Shown: positions 8,416 through 16,075 of the stretch, one piece after another
How the letters are laid out: each line of letters begins with the position of its first letter
Position numbering within the stretch: position 1 is the stretch's first letter
Position numbers and translations under genes: made by a program
From: Flavobacteriaceae bacterium YJPT1-3
Lineage (GTDB): Bacteria > Bacteroidota > Bacteroidia > Flavobacteriales > Flavobacteriaceae
Reading direction: 5' to 3'
Assembly: GCA_029866965.1 (NCBI GenBank)
Contig: CP123444.1
Span: 2,583,501 to 2,647,500 of the forward strand
DNA: 64,000 nucleotides
The notes under the pieces: generated by a model
The model's database searches: none
What the model saw: only the letters and a program-made list of their open reading frames with translations
Told to the model about the DNA's origin: nothing

Positions 8416-9291
8416 ATGAAAAATATGCATATGAGCACCAAAGAAGAAGAAGAGGTTCATCAGGAAGTCAATGAAGACCTAGCGGCCGAAAAGCACAAGC
8501 AAGGGGAATCCAAGTCCTATGGGTCGATATTAAAGGAGCAGTTAGAAGAAGGGGAAGAGACCTACGATAAGAGCGCTGGCCATGTGTTGATGAATTCGCT
8601 TACCGCAGGCCTCGAAATCGGCTTTAGCTTCTTTATGCTCTGTGCACTCTTTTATTTTTTAGAGGGCAAGGTCAGCGAGGAGGCCCAATTTAAATACCTT
8701 ACCTTGGTATATCCCCTAGGCTTCATTTTAGTGGTGCTGGGCAGATCATTACTTTTTACCGAACAAACCTCATTACTTACCTTACCCGTGCTTAATCAAA
8801 AGCGAAGCTTTCGCGAACTTATGCGCTTGTGGGGTCTTGTTATTTTGGGCAACCTCATCGGTGGTTATCTCATCGCATTGGTCTTGGTATGGATAGGGCC
8901 GATGCTGCATATATACGACAGCGAAACCATTGAAAGCATTGCACATCACATCACCGATTTTCCAGCTTATGTAATTCTAGTGAGTGCCGTACTGGCCGGC
9001 TGGTTAATGGGCTTGCTGTCCTGGCTCTGCAGCAGCACGCGCGATACCATCAGTAAAATAGTGATCATCTTTATCATCACCGGGATTATGGCATTCACGG
9101 GCTTGCATCACAGTATTGTTGGAAGTATAGAGGTGTTTTCTGGAGTGATCAGTGGGGATACTATTGGCTGGAGCGATTATTTCTCATTCCAGGGAATGGC
9201 GTTGCTTGGTAATGCACTAGGAGGTGCGATCTTTGTGGCTTTATTGAGATACCGCGCGTACCAATACAATTCTACGGCAGACCCCGATTGA
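8416..9291 (+). CDS. Formate/nitrite transporter (FNT) family channel
   Basis: The 291-residue protein has a 60-residue charged cytoplasmic N-terminus (EEEEVHQEVNEDLAAEKHKQ) followed by six membrane helices. The FNT signature regions are visible: SAGHVLMNSLTAGLEIGFSFF before helix 1, LGRSLLFTEQTSLLTLPVLN in the first broken helix, and the NLIGGYLIAL and GNALGGAIF helices. FNT proteins are pentameric channels for small monovalent anions. An acidic N-terminal extension of this sort is common in the YfdC-like subgroup. An alternative start is Met4 or Met6 (ATGCATATGAGC). Confidence 0.85.
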   Translation: MKNMHMSTKEEEEVHQEVNEDLAAEKHKQGESKSYGSILKEQLEEGEETYDKSAGHVLMNSLTAGLEIGFSFFMLCALFYFLEGKVSEEAQFKYLTLVYPLGFILVVLGRSLLFTEQTSLLTLPVLNQKRSFRELMRLWGLVILGNLIGGYLIALVLVWIGPMLHIYDSETIESIAHHITDFPAYVILVSAVLAGWLMGLLSWLCSSTRDTISKIVIIFIITGIMAFTGLHHSIVGSIEVFSGVISGDTIGWSDYFSFQGMALLGNALGGAIFVALLRYRAYQYNSTADPD

Positions 9292-9361
9292 TCCGCAGAT
9301 TATCAAATCCATACCGCATTAATTCAAAAGTTTTATGATATTTGAGGCATGACCTCAGTAA

Positions 9362-10696
9362 ATGAAGCGAGAACTTCCGGAACACGTTAAAGCTTATCGC
9401 TACGAAAGCTGGCAGATTGAAATGCTCATTGCAGGAGGTGTGCTTTTTGCACTCTATGAGAGTAGTGATTTTCTAAAAGCGCTTTTCTACGAATACTATC
9501 CGATTTCTGATACTACCTCGAATAAAATTATTCTCTTATTCGGCTCCTTCATACTCGCCAAAATCTTACTTATTGGTTTTGCGGCTAATCTTTTGTTGAG
9601 AGCGGTATGGTTAGGCTATTTGGGCATTGCATTTTGGTTTCCTGAGGACATTAATCTGGATCGTGTTCGTGGGAATACCTCCTTCAAACAAAATTTACAA
9701 ATGCAAAAAGGCAATCTGGCCCGACTACTCCTACTGGAAAAATGGTGCAATTTGAGTTTTTCTGCAGCTGTGCTCCTTGGTTTTTTTACCTTGAGTTTAC
9801 TGATTTCAGTTTCTGTCGTTATTTTTCTGTTAGACCAATTTGACTGGACTCGCGATTGGGCAAATAGCGCCGATTTCACTTATTTTCTTACCCTCTTCTT
9901 TATTTTGATTCAATTGGGTGTCTTAGACCGCTTGTTGATTCGAAAGAAAACGACAGATACCAAAGTAAGTCAGCTGCGCCAATCCATCAATCGCTTTTTT
10001 AATACGGTCACCTTATCCTTTTTATTCAAACGGGAGTTTATGGTCTTGCGATCGAACACCAATCCTTGGATTTTCAATGGCTTGCTGGTGGTCTATCTTT
10101 TTATAGCGATCACCACATCCATCAATGATATTGGTAGTTTTTATCGAAGTGGGACCTTCAATTATTCAGTGATTGATGACCGGGAAGAATACAGCAAGCG
10201 CTGGTCGCTCAAAATCAATCCCGTGCAATACACTGAGAATTTAGGAGGTGATAACCGGGTTTTATACGGTGCTATTCAAAGTGAAATCGTTAAAGAAAAC
10301 TACCTGAAGTTATTCTTGGTGAGCTGGGTCGATTTTGACAATAGTCTTAACGAGCTCTATCAAAAATATGAGTATCAGGAATATTTGGGGGAGGTCTCTT
10401 CATCAGAGACTCGCGATTCGCTCATACAAGTGCAAAGTATACGTTGGAATAAAGCCCTCAATGAACAATTTCAAATTCATCTGGACAGCGCTGTGCAGGA
10501 TGAGCTGCAATGGGCTTTGTATCGCCATCCTGTCACTTTAGAAGAGGGATACCTCACTTACCTTCCCATAGATTCTTTAACTCCGGGATTGCACCAGTTA
10601 AACGTAAGCGCCCGTATCCGATTTCCGAATGGAGTAGTAAGCTACCGATCCTGGCTGGATTTACCTTTTTGGTACCAAAGCCCGATCGCACGTTAA
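9362..10696 (+). CDS. Multi-pass membrane protein of unknown function
   Basis: The 444-residue product has four to five membrane helices in the first 190 residues (about 23-45, 58-92, 133-165, 175-190), one more near 230-250, and a soluble C-terminal domain of about 190 residues. The C-terminal half has a Trp/Tyr-rich beta pattern and ends in YRSWLDLPFWYQSP. I do not recognise the family. There is a weak promoter-like GATATTTG about 15 bp upstream. It is a single gene between the FNT channel and the small hydrophilic protein. Confidence 0.6.
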   Translation: MKRELPEHVKAYRYESWQIEMLIAGGVLFALYESSDFLKALFYEYYPISDTTSNKIILLFGSFILAKILLIGFAANLLLRAVWLGYLGIAFWFPEDINLDRVRGNTSFKQNLQMQKGNLARLLLLEKWCNLSFSAAVLLGFFTLSLLISVSVVIFLLDQFDWTRDWANSADFTYFLTLFFILIQLGVLDRLLIRKKTTDTKVSQLRQSINRFFNTVTLSFLFKREFMVLRSNTNPWIFNGLLVVYLFIAITTSINDIGSFYRSGTFNYSVIDDREEYSKRWSLKINPVQYTENLGGDNRVLYGAIQSEIVKENYLKLFLVSWVDFDNSLNELYQKYEYQEYLGEVSSSETRDSLIQVQSIRWNKALNEQFQIHLDSAVQDELQWALYRHPVTLEEGYLTYLPIDSLTPGLHQLNVSARIRFPNGVVSYRSWLDLPFWYQSPIAR

Positions 10697-10794
10697 GGAA
10701 CCCCTAAATACGGGATGAGGCTGTTAAATATAAGGTAAACCCGCTTTGAATTTTGACCATGCTGTCGTTGATCCCTATCTTAAAAAGAAAAATC

Positions 10795-11016
10795 ATGAGT
10801 AAACAAGCACCCTTTCAAAGCGAATACCGAAAATCTTCCAATTTTGACAGCACCAGTCCCAATCCTGATCTAGAGATCAATAAGGACGGGCGTTTGAAAT
10901 TGTCGGAGGAATCAGGTAGCCTCGACGAAACAGATAAAGAACGCATCGCCGATGCCATGGACAATATGCGCGAGCGTATCGAACAGACTCCAGGAGGAGA
11001 ACAAAGCGATGCTTAA
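10795..11016 (+). CDS. Small hydrophilic protein of unknown function
   Basis: From ATG 10795 the product has 73 residues, starting MSKQAPFQSEYRKSSNFD and rich in Ser, Asp, Glu and Lys. It looks intrinsically disordered except for a short helix near IADAMDNMRERIEQ. An upstream TTG at 10753 would add 14 hydrophobic residues and is less likely. No family is recognised. A strong terminator follows, and another disordered small protein is encoded convergently at 11086-11364. Confidence 0.5.
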   Translation: MSKQAPFQSEYRKSSNFDSTSPNPDLEINKDGRLKLSEESGSLDETDKERIADAMDNMRERIEQTPGGEQSDA

Positions 11017-11035
11017 CAGCACAATATTCAAAACT

Positions 11036-11062
11036 AAAAAAGCAGCTCTAGAGCTGCTTTTA
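11036..11062. terminator. Bidirectional intrinsic terminator
   Basis: The perfect palindrome AGCAGCTCTAGAGCTGCT (11041-11058) is flanked by an A-run and a T-run. It separates two convergent small genes. Confidence 0.8.
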
Positions 11063-11085
11063 ATTTTTATATGAATTCCAGTGCT

Positions 11086-11364
11086 TTAGAGCGCTGAATC
11101 ATCCCTTTCCAGGTTATTCTTGCTTTCTCCACCTTGACTATGGACTTTATTTTCTTCATCATTGAGTCCGCGAGGTCCATTCCCTTTTTGCGCATTCTCA
11201 CGTCCGGGAACATCTAAATCTTCTCCGGCAAAATCCACTTCACGTTCGCGGTCTAGGAGTTGTCGATCATCACCTCCATCTTTTCTGACGCCGGGCTTTT
11301 GCGCTCCTAATAGGGCTTTATCTTGTTCTGTAATGTCTGAGTTGTATTTCTTGTTCTTTTCCAT
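11086..11364 (-). CDS. Small disordered hydrophilic protein
   Basis: The 92-residue product is rich in Asp, Glu, Lys, Gly and Asn and nearly free of bulky hydrophobic residues (MEKNKKYNSDITEQDKALLG at the start). No signal peptide or motif is seen. The composition resembles stress-induced hydrophilins, but the family is not recognised. It is convergent with 10795-11016 across a shared terminator. Confidence 0.55.
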   Translation of the reverse strand: MEKNKKYNSDITEQDKALLGAQKPGVRKDGGDDRQLLDREREVDFAGEDLDVPGRENAQKGNGPRGLNDEENKVHSQGGESKNNLERDDSAL

Positions 11365-11481
11365 GATTGTTGTTTTGTAATAAGATACAGGAACAAATGA
11401 GGAGTGTCGCCGACTTTAACGCAACATAAACAGGATTTAACGGCTTCTTAGGATAACTTACTACTCCGAAAAACGCGGCAC

Positions 11482-12018
11482 ATGCATTTCAAAGAAAAGT
11501 TAAGCGTCCTGGGTCTGGGAGGAGGATGTCACTGGTGTACAGAAGCCTTTTTTCAAGCCTTAGTAGGGATCGAGCGTGTAGAGCAGGGCTTTGTTGCGTC
11601 TAATTCCCCTCATGACTCTTTCTCTGAAGCCGTGTTGGTTCACTACAATGCTCAGCGTATTCCCGAAGAAGTGCTTCTGGATATACATCTTCACACGCAT
11701 CAGGCAGAAGCCGATCACGCTTTTCGCGAAAAGTATCGATCAGCCATTTACGTTCCAGAGGGAGAGGATCTCGCTCCTTATCAAAGGATCCTGTCTCGAC
11801 TTCAGCAGCAATTCGAACAATCTCTGGTCACCCAGGTACTTCCCCTGGTCTCCTTTGAATCCTCCGAGCTGCGCTTTCAAAACTATTATCGAAGCAATCC
11901 AGAACGACCGTTCTGCCAACGGTACATCGAGCCCAAATTGCAGTTTATTGCTCGTTCCTATGCCCGCCATTTTGATCGTAGTAAACTTTCGCGACTGCCC
12001 GAGGGCAGGAAAGCTTAA
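11482..12018 (+). CDS. Peptide methionine sulfoxide reductase A-like protein
   Basis: The 178-residue product has the MsrA core: GGGCHWCTEAFFQ near residue 13, with the catalytic Cys16 and Trp18, then a D.F.EAVLVHYNAQ strand and LHTHQAEADHAFREKYRSAIYV. The usual GCFWC is GCHWC here, so the Phe that lines the methyl-sulfoxide pocket is His. MsrA reduces Met-S-sulfoxide with thioredoxin. The last 15 residues are basic and carry no obvious recycling Cys, although Cys19 is next to the active site. It stands alone between a terminator-bounded small gene and the flavin reductase. Confidence 0.75.
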   Translation: MHFKEKLSVLGLGGGCHWCTEAFFQALVGIERVEQGFVASNSPHDSFSEAVLVHYNAQRIPEEVLLDIHLHTHQAEADHAFREKYRSAIYVPEGEDLAPYQRILSRLQQQFEQSLVTQVLPLVSFESSELRFQNYYRSNPERPFCQRYIEPKLQFIARSYARHFDRSKLSRLPEGRKA

Positions 12019-12065
12019 CTAAAAAGTGGCAAATATTTAGGAAAACCTTGGTAGTAGTTAACATC

Positions 12066-12098
12066 TTGGTCAGTTAACTTATTTCAATACAAAATTTG
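12066..12098 (+). promoter_or_regulatory. Candidate Bacteroidota promoter before 12103
   Basis: TTG at 12066-12068 and AAAATTTG at 12091-12098 are separated by 22 bp, close to the TTG/TAnnTTTG pattern. The -7-like box ends 4 nt before the ATG, so a leaderless transcript is possible. Confidence 0.3.
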
Positions 12099-12102
12099 TT
12101 CT

Positions 12103-12774
12103 ATGAGTCATACCGTTACCATCCAAGAAATTCATTACATCAATCACGACGTGGTACACATCCGTACCGATAAACCGAATAAGTACAACTTCAAACCGGG
12201 GCAAGCCACAGAGGTAGCCTTAGATAAGGACGACTGGAGAGAGGAGAAACGCCCATTTACCTTTACCAGTCTCCCGGACGACAACTTTCTGGAATTCACG
12301 ATCAAGGTATATCCAGAACACGATGGGGTCACGCAACAAATCGGAACCTTGAATAATGGTGATCATCTGCTTATCGAAGACGCCTGGGGAGCTATTGAAT
12401 ACCAGGGATCCGGAGTGTTCATCGCCGGAGGTGCAGGGATCACACCGTTCATAAGCATTTTCAAGCATTTAGAAAATTACGGCAGCGCATCGGACAACAC
12501 CTTGCTTTTCGCCAATAAACGAAAGCGGGACATTATTTTCCCGGGCAAGTTTGAATCTCTTCTTGGGGATCGTTTCATTAATATCCTTTCTGAAGAAGAG
12601 CATCCACAATATGCGCACGGACACATGGATAAAGCATTTATCGATAAGCACATCAGTGATTGGAACCGACGCTTTTATGTCTGTGGTCCGCCCCCCATGA
12701 TGGATGCTGTACTCGCCGATTTACAGACTTTAGGTGTGCATAGCGATCTCATAATTATCGAAGACTTAGACTAA
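12103..12774 (+). CDS. FAD-dependent ferredoxin/flavodoxin reductase-like protein
   Basis: The 223-residue protein has the two-domain FNR fold. The FAD domain shows RPFTFTSLPDD (the R-x-Y/F-S/T type flavin motif) and the NAD(P) domain shows FIAGGAGITPFISIF and the C-terminal YVCGPPPMMDAVLADL. It moves electrons between NAD(P)H and a one-electron carrier or another enzyme. No iron-sulfur domain is attached, so an external partner is needed. It is 18 bp before the aldehyde dehydrogenase gene and may be cotranscribed. Confidence 0.8.
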   Translation: MSHTVTIQEIHYINHDVVHIRTDKPNKYNFKPGQATEVALDKDDWREEKRPFTFTSLPDDNFLEFTIKVYPEHDGVTQQIGTLNNGDHLLIEDAWGAIEYQGSGVFIAGGAGITPFISIFKHLENYGSASDNTLLFANKRKRDIIFPGKFESLLGDRFINILSEEEHPQYAHGHMDKAFIDKHISDWNRRFYVCGPPPMMDAVLADLQTLGVHSDLIIIEDLD

Positions 12775-12792
12775 CAAACAAAACTTAAAACA

Positions 12793-14190
12793 ATGGCTCA
12801 ACGAACAATACAAGGAGGATTTTACACTGTAAATCCCACAACCGAAGAACAACTGAAGGACTACACCTATATGACTGATGAAGAAGCGCGTCAAACGGTA
12901 GATCGGTGTCATCAGGCCTTCACAGCGTGGCGCGAGACCAGTCTTGCGCACCGCGCTGAATTGCTTAAGAAAGTAGGGAAGGAATTGGAGGATCGCAAGC
13001 AAGAGTATGCCGAGTTGATGACCCGTGAAATGGGAAAAGTACTCAAGCAGGGTATCCAGGAAGTGGAGCTCTGTGCAGCCCTGTGCCAGCAAACGGCTGA
13101 AACCGGTCAGAAGGAGCTGAAAGATGAAGAACGCACCCTCCCAGAAGGAGGAAGAGGACTAATTACCTACGCACCCTTGGGCGTGATCTATGGTATTCAA
13201 CCCTGGAATTTTCCTTGTTATCAGGCGGTCCGCTATGCCGTTGCCAATATTATGGCTGGAAATGGGGTACTGCTCAAGCACGCAGAGAATTGCACCGGGT
13301 CCGGACTTTTTCTACAAGAGATTTTTGAAGCTGCCGGTCTACCTAAGCATTTGTTTAGCGTTTTGATCATTTCCCATAAGCAGTCTGAGGACATCATCAA
13401 TAACGATCAGGTAAGAGGGGTTACCCTTACTGGAAGTGCTGCAGCGGGCAAGCAGATCGCACAACAAGCAGGAGCTGCTTTGAAGAAATTGGTGCTTGAA
13501 CTGGGAAGTAATGATGCGTATCTGGTACTGGATGACGCTGATGTGGAGATGGCGGCCGAGACCTGTGTGAAAGGTAGAATCTACAACAATGGGGAAACCT
13601 GTGTAGCTGCCAAGCGCTTTGTGGTGGTTGAAAAGGTCTACGATGCATTTAAGGAGGCTTTTGTTAAGGGCATGAAGAATATTCGTTTTAATGATCCTAT
13701 GAGCAAAGACGCTGATATGGGACCGATGGCTCGAGAAGATCTAAGAGAAAAATTACATGACCAGGTCAAGGAGAGCGTGGACAAGGGCGCCCACATCCTG
13801 ATCGGTGGAGAAATTCCGGATCGTAAAGGATTTTTCTATCCCGCAACAGTTCTGGATAATATCCAACCGGGACAACCTGCTTATGACGACGAACTATTTG
13901 GTCCGGTAGCGTCATTGATCAAAGCCAGAGATAATAAGGACGCCATGCGGATAGCGAATGACAGCCGGTTTGGTCTGGGAGGAGGAATCTTTACCAAGAA
14001 TGAAGAGGATGCCTTCCGCCTGGCTAAAGAGGAATTTGATACCGGTATGGTGTTTATCAACAGCTTTGGATTGGCGCAGCCCAATATGCCCTTCGGTGGA
14101 GTGAAGAACAGTGGTTATGGCCGCGAGCACGGAGGTTTTGGGATGAAGGAATTTGTCAATATCAAGGCGGTCATGCGCTTGCAAGACTAA
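12793..14190 (+). CDS. NAD(P)-dependent succinate-semialdehyde dehydrogenase-like enzyme
   Basis: The 465-residue protein has the aldehyde dehydrogenase fold with the catalytic Cys270 in NNGETCVAAKRF and the general base Glu in LVLELGSNDAY. The PWNFPCYQAVRY cofactor-site motif and the closing PFGGVKNSGYGREHGGFG are typical of the SSADH/GabD-like group, which oxidises succinate semialdehyde to succinate. Substrate choice within this group cannot be fixed by eye. It follows the flavin reductase closely and ends at a strong terminator. Confidence 0.85.
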   Translation: MAQRTIQGGFYTVNPTTEEQLKDYTYMTDEEARQTVDRCHQAFTAWRETSLAHRAELLKKVGKELEDRKQEYAELMTREMGKVLKQGIQEVELCAALCQQTAETGQKELKDEERTLPEGGRGLITYAPLGVIYGIQPWNFPCYQAVRYAVANIMAGNGVLLKHAENCTGSGLFLQEIFEAAGLPKHLFSVLIISHKQSEDIINNDQVRGVTLTGSAAAGKQIAQQAGAALKKLVLELGSNDAYLVLDDADVEMAAETCVKGRIYNNGETCVAAKRFVVVEKVYDAFKEAFVKGMKNIRFNDPMSKDADMGPMAREDLREKLHDQVKESVDKGAHILIGGEIPDRKGFFYPATVLDNIQPGQPAYDDELFGPVASLIKARDNKDAMRIANDSRFGLGGGIFTKNEEDAFRLAKEEFDTGMVFINSFGLAQPNMPFGGVKNSGYGREHGGFGMKEFVNIKAVMRLQD

Positions 14191-14193
14191 ATG

Positions 14194-14222
14194 AAAAAAG
14201 CAGCCATGGGCTGCTTTTTTTT
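14194..14222 (+). terminator. Intrinsic terminator after the aldehyde dehydrogenase
   Basis: The hairpin GCAGCC/GGCTGC with loop ATG is preceded by an A-run and followed by T8. Confidence 0.8.
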
Positions 14223-14242
14223 GATCCGTGCACTTATAGAGC

Positions 14243-15115
14243 TTAACGAAAACCCAGGTCTTTCAATCCCTGGAAACTGATCTCGATAGCTTTCATCGGC
14301 TTCTGATCAAAAGTTTGGTCCTGTTCCACCAGATAATAGTCCATTCCGGCCTGCTCGCGATGCTCCAGAATACGCGCAAAATCAATGCTGCCTTGGCCTA
14401 CCGGCGCAAATCGCCCTTGATCGTCCATATCCTTGACGTGCCAACTTTTCCAACGTCCAGGATACTCTTTAAAATAGGCGATAGGATCAGCCTTAGCCTT
14501 GGTGACCCAATAGAGATCCATCTGAAAATTTACATACTCGGGATTCGTATTCTTTAAAAGGTAGTCGATGGGAATCACTCCGTCTGCGTTCTCTTTAAAC
14601 TCAAAATCATGGTTGTGGTAAAGCAGTTGGAGTCCGTGCTCAGCAGCTTTTTTTCCTAAAGTATTTAGGATATCGGCAAAATCCTCCAGATTACCTTTCA
14701 TACCCATACTTGCGGTCGCTACGTCATAGGTGAACATCCCCATAGGAGGAATAGGCACTACAAAATATTCAAATCCGGCAGCCTGGACATCGCTCATTAT
14801 GGCGTCTGCATTTTCCAAAGTAACCGTGCTGTTGTGGCTGCTTTTAGGAATCAAGCCTTGCTCTTGTACAAAGGCTTTAAAGTCCTTCGGACTCATCCCA
14901 TAAAAAGTCCCTTCATTATACCCTGCATTTTCCAAATTGACATAACCAATGGCTGCTACTTGCTCCAGGGTAGCTTTGGGGTTTTCACCCATGGCGTCGC
15001 GTAGGGTGTATAAGGCCAAACCCGGTTCGGGTAAGGGTTCCTGTGAATCGCAACTGAAAAGGGTAGTGGTGAAGAGCGTTACGAGAATAAACGGAATAAG
15101 GGATAGGCGTTTCAT
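14243..15115 (-). CDS. Sugar phosphate isomerase/epimerase-like lipoprotein
   Basis: From ATG 15115 the product has 290 residues and begins with a lipoprotein signal (MKRLSLIPFILVTLFTTTLF, then SCDSQ), so it is lipid-anchored after the Cys. The rest is a xylose-isomerase-like TIM barrel: GLALYTLRDAM, then LLYHNHDFEF, a central metal-ligand pattern MDLYWVTKAKADPIAYF, and the KSWHVKDMDDQGRF strand. Such barrels isomerise or epimerise sugars with a divalent metal. An upstream start at 15184 would add 23 non-signal residues and is rejected. A periplasmic sugar enzyme fits polysaccharide use. Confidence 0.8.
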   Translation of the reverse strand: MKRLSLIPFILVTLFTTTLFSCDSQEPLPEPGLALYTLRDAMGENPKATLEQVAAIGYVNLENAGYNEGTFYGMSPKDFKAFVQEQGLIPKSSHNSTVTLENADAIMSDVQAAGFEYFVVPIPPMGMFTYDVATASMGMKGNLEDFADILNTLGKKAAEHGLQLLYHNHDFEFKENADGVIPIDYLLKNTNPEYVNFQMDLYWVTKAKADPIAYFKEYPGRWKSWHVKDMDDQGRFAPVGQGSIDFARILEHREQAGMDYYLVEQDQTFDQKPMKAIEISFQGLKDLGFR

Positions 15116-15182
15116 ACAGTAGGATGTTAGTTTAAAAGAGGAATTTACAAAAAGCATGGGAGTCGTTGAGGGCTGCATCAAC

Positions 15183-15214
15183 AAAAAAGCCGCAACGAAG
15201 TTGCAGCCTTTTTA
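15183..15214 (-). terminator. Intrinsic terminator after the CAP lipoprotein
   Basis: Read on the minus strand, GGCTGCAAC/GTTGCGGC forms a stem with loop TTC and one mismatch, followed by T6. Confidence 0.65.
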
Positions 15215-15260
15215 ACCAAATCAATAATTATGATGTGCTTTACGCACGGGGGTATTGCAT

Positions 15261-15758
15261 TTAATATTTTACAAACAGTTGGGTGTAGAAAGGAACTCCG
15301 TGTTCATTGTAGGTCACCCCGATGCCGGTATGGCTAAAATCACCCTCCATGGCTTCTTTGTGTGAGGGACTGTTGATCCAGGCCTCCACTACGCTCTTAG
15401 CACTGCGGTAACCAAAGGCCACATTCTCTGACACGCGTTTGGCCCCTCGTGCCTTCAGGTAATCAGAACGCTCAAAAAAGCGATCGTGAGAAATGGTACC
15501 GTCTTCCACCATGTAGTAGGAATGCTCGACAGCCTTGCTTTCTCCTTTGGTACATAGTTTAAGACTGGATAGACCCACACTCTGACGGTAGGCATTCACC
15601 TCATCCATCACCTCCAACATAAAGGCCGTATCATTCTTTAAATTGATCTCGGCAACCAATTCCTGAGAAGTATCATTCAATACTTCATCATCTTTTGAAC
15701 ACGAACTCAAAACGACAAGCGAGCAAAGCAGAACGATAAATTTGGATAGGTTGGTCAT
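15261..15758 (-). CDS. CAP/SCP-domain lipoprotein
   Basis: The 165-residue product has a lipobox (VLSSCSKDD) and a CAP domain: VNAYRQSVGLSSLKL in the first helix, HSYYMVEDGTISHDRF with the conserved His, SENVAFGYRSA, and HTGIGVTYNEHG...YTQLFVKY at the end. Bacterial CAP proteins are extracytoplasmic and of mostly unknown biochemical role. Conserved His residues in the central cleft are present. A -7 box (TATGTTTG) lies 24 nt upstream. It is divergent from the MACPF-like gene at 16076. Confidence 0.85.
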   Translation of the reverse strand: MTNLSKFIVLLCSLVVLSSCSKDDEVLNDTSQELVAEINLKNDTAFMLEVMDEVNAYRQSVGLSSLKLCTKGESKAVEHSYYMVEDGTISHDRFFERSDYLKARGAKRVSENVAFGYRSAKSVVEAWINSPSHKEAMEGDFSHTGIGVTYNEHGVPFYTQLFVKY

Positions 15759-16075
15759 TACAATTTGGGGTTAGTGACGACACAAACATAGCAAGGTGAT
15801 CCATCGATTTGTGTCATACACCGATGATACGATACCTTACACCGATATATTAAGAATATATTAACATAGTTAACAAATATTTAACACTACTATATTGATA
15901 TTCGTTAACAAATATTTAAGAATCGTCATTGGTCTTATTTCGATCAGATCCGCCCGTCAAAACAACAGTATAAAACGGCTGTTTATTATCGATAAAATTG
16001 AGTAAACACTGATAATCAATGCTTTAAAATTTAAAGTGTACTTTTAGTTAGGACTAACCCTCAACCATTGATCCC
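15759..16075. promoter_or_regulatory. AT-rich divergent intergenic region with direct repeats
   Basis: This 317-bp region separates the CAP lipoprotein and the MACPF-like gene. It holds a 16-bp direct repeat, GTTAACAAATATTTAA, at 15869-15884 and 15904-15919 (35-bp spacing), and a palindromic TTTAAAATTTAAA near 16020. These look like regulator-binding sites for the divergent genes. No ORF or RNA gene is seen. Confidence 0.4.
15783..15790 (-). promoter_or_regulatory. -7 box for the CAP lipoprotein gene
   Basis: TATGTTTG on the minus strand matches the Bacteroidota -7 consensus TAnnTTTG and lies 24 nt before the start codon. No clear -33 TTG is present. Confidence 0.4.
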
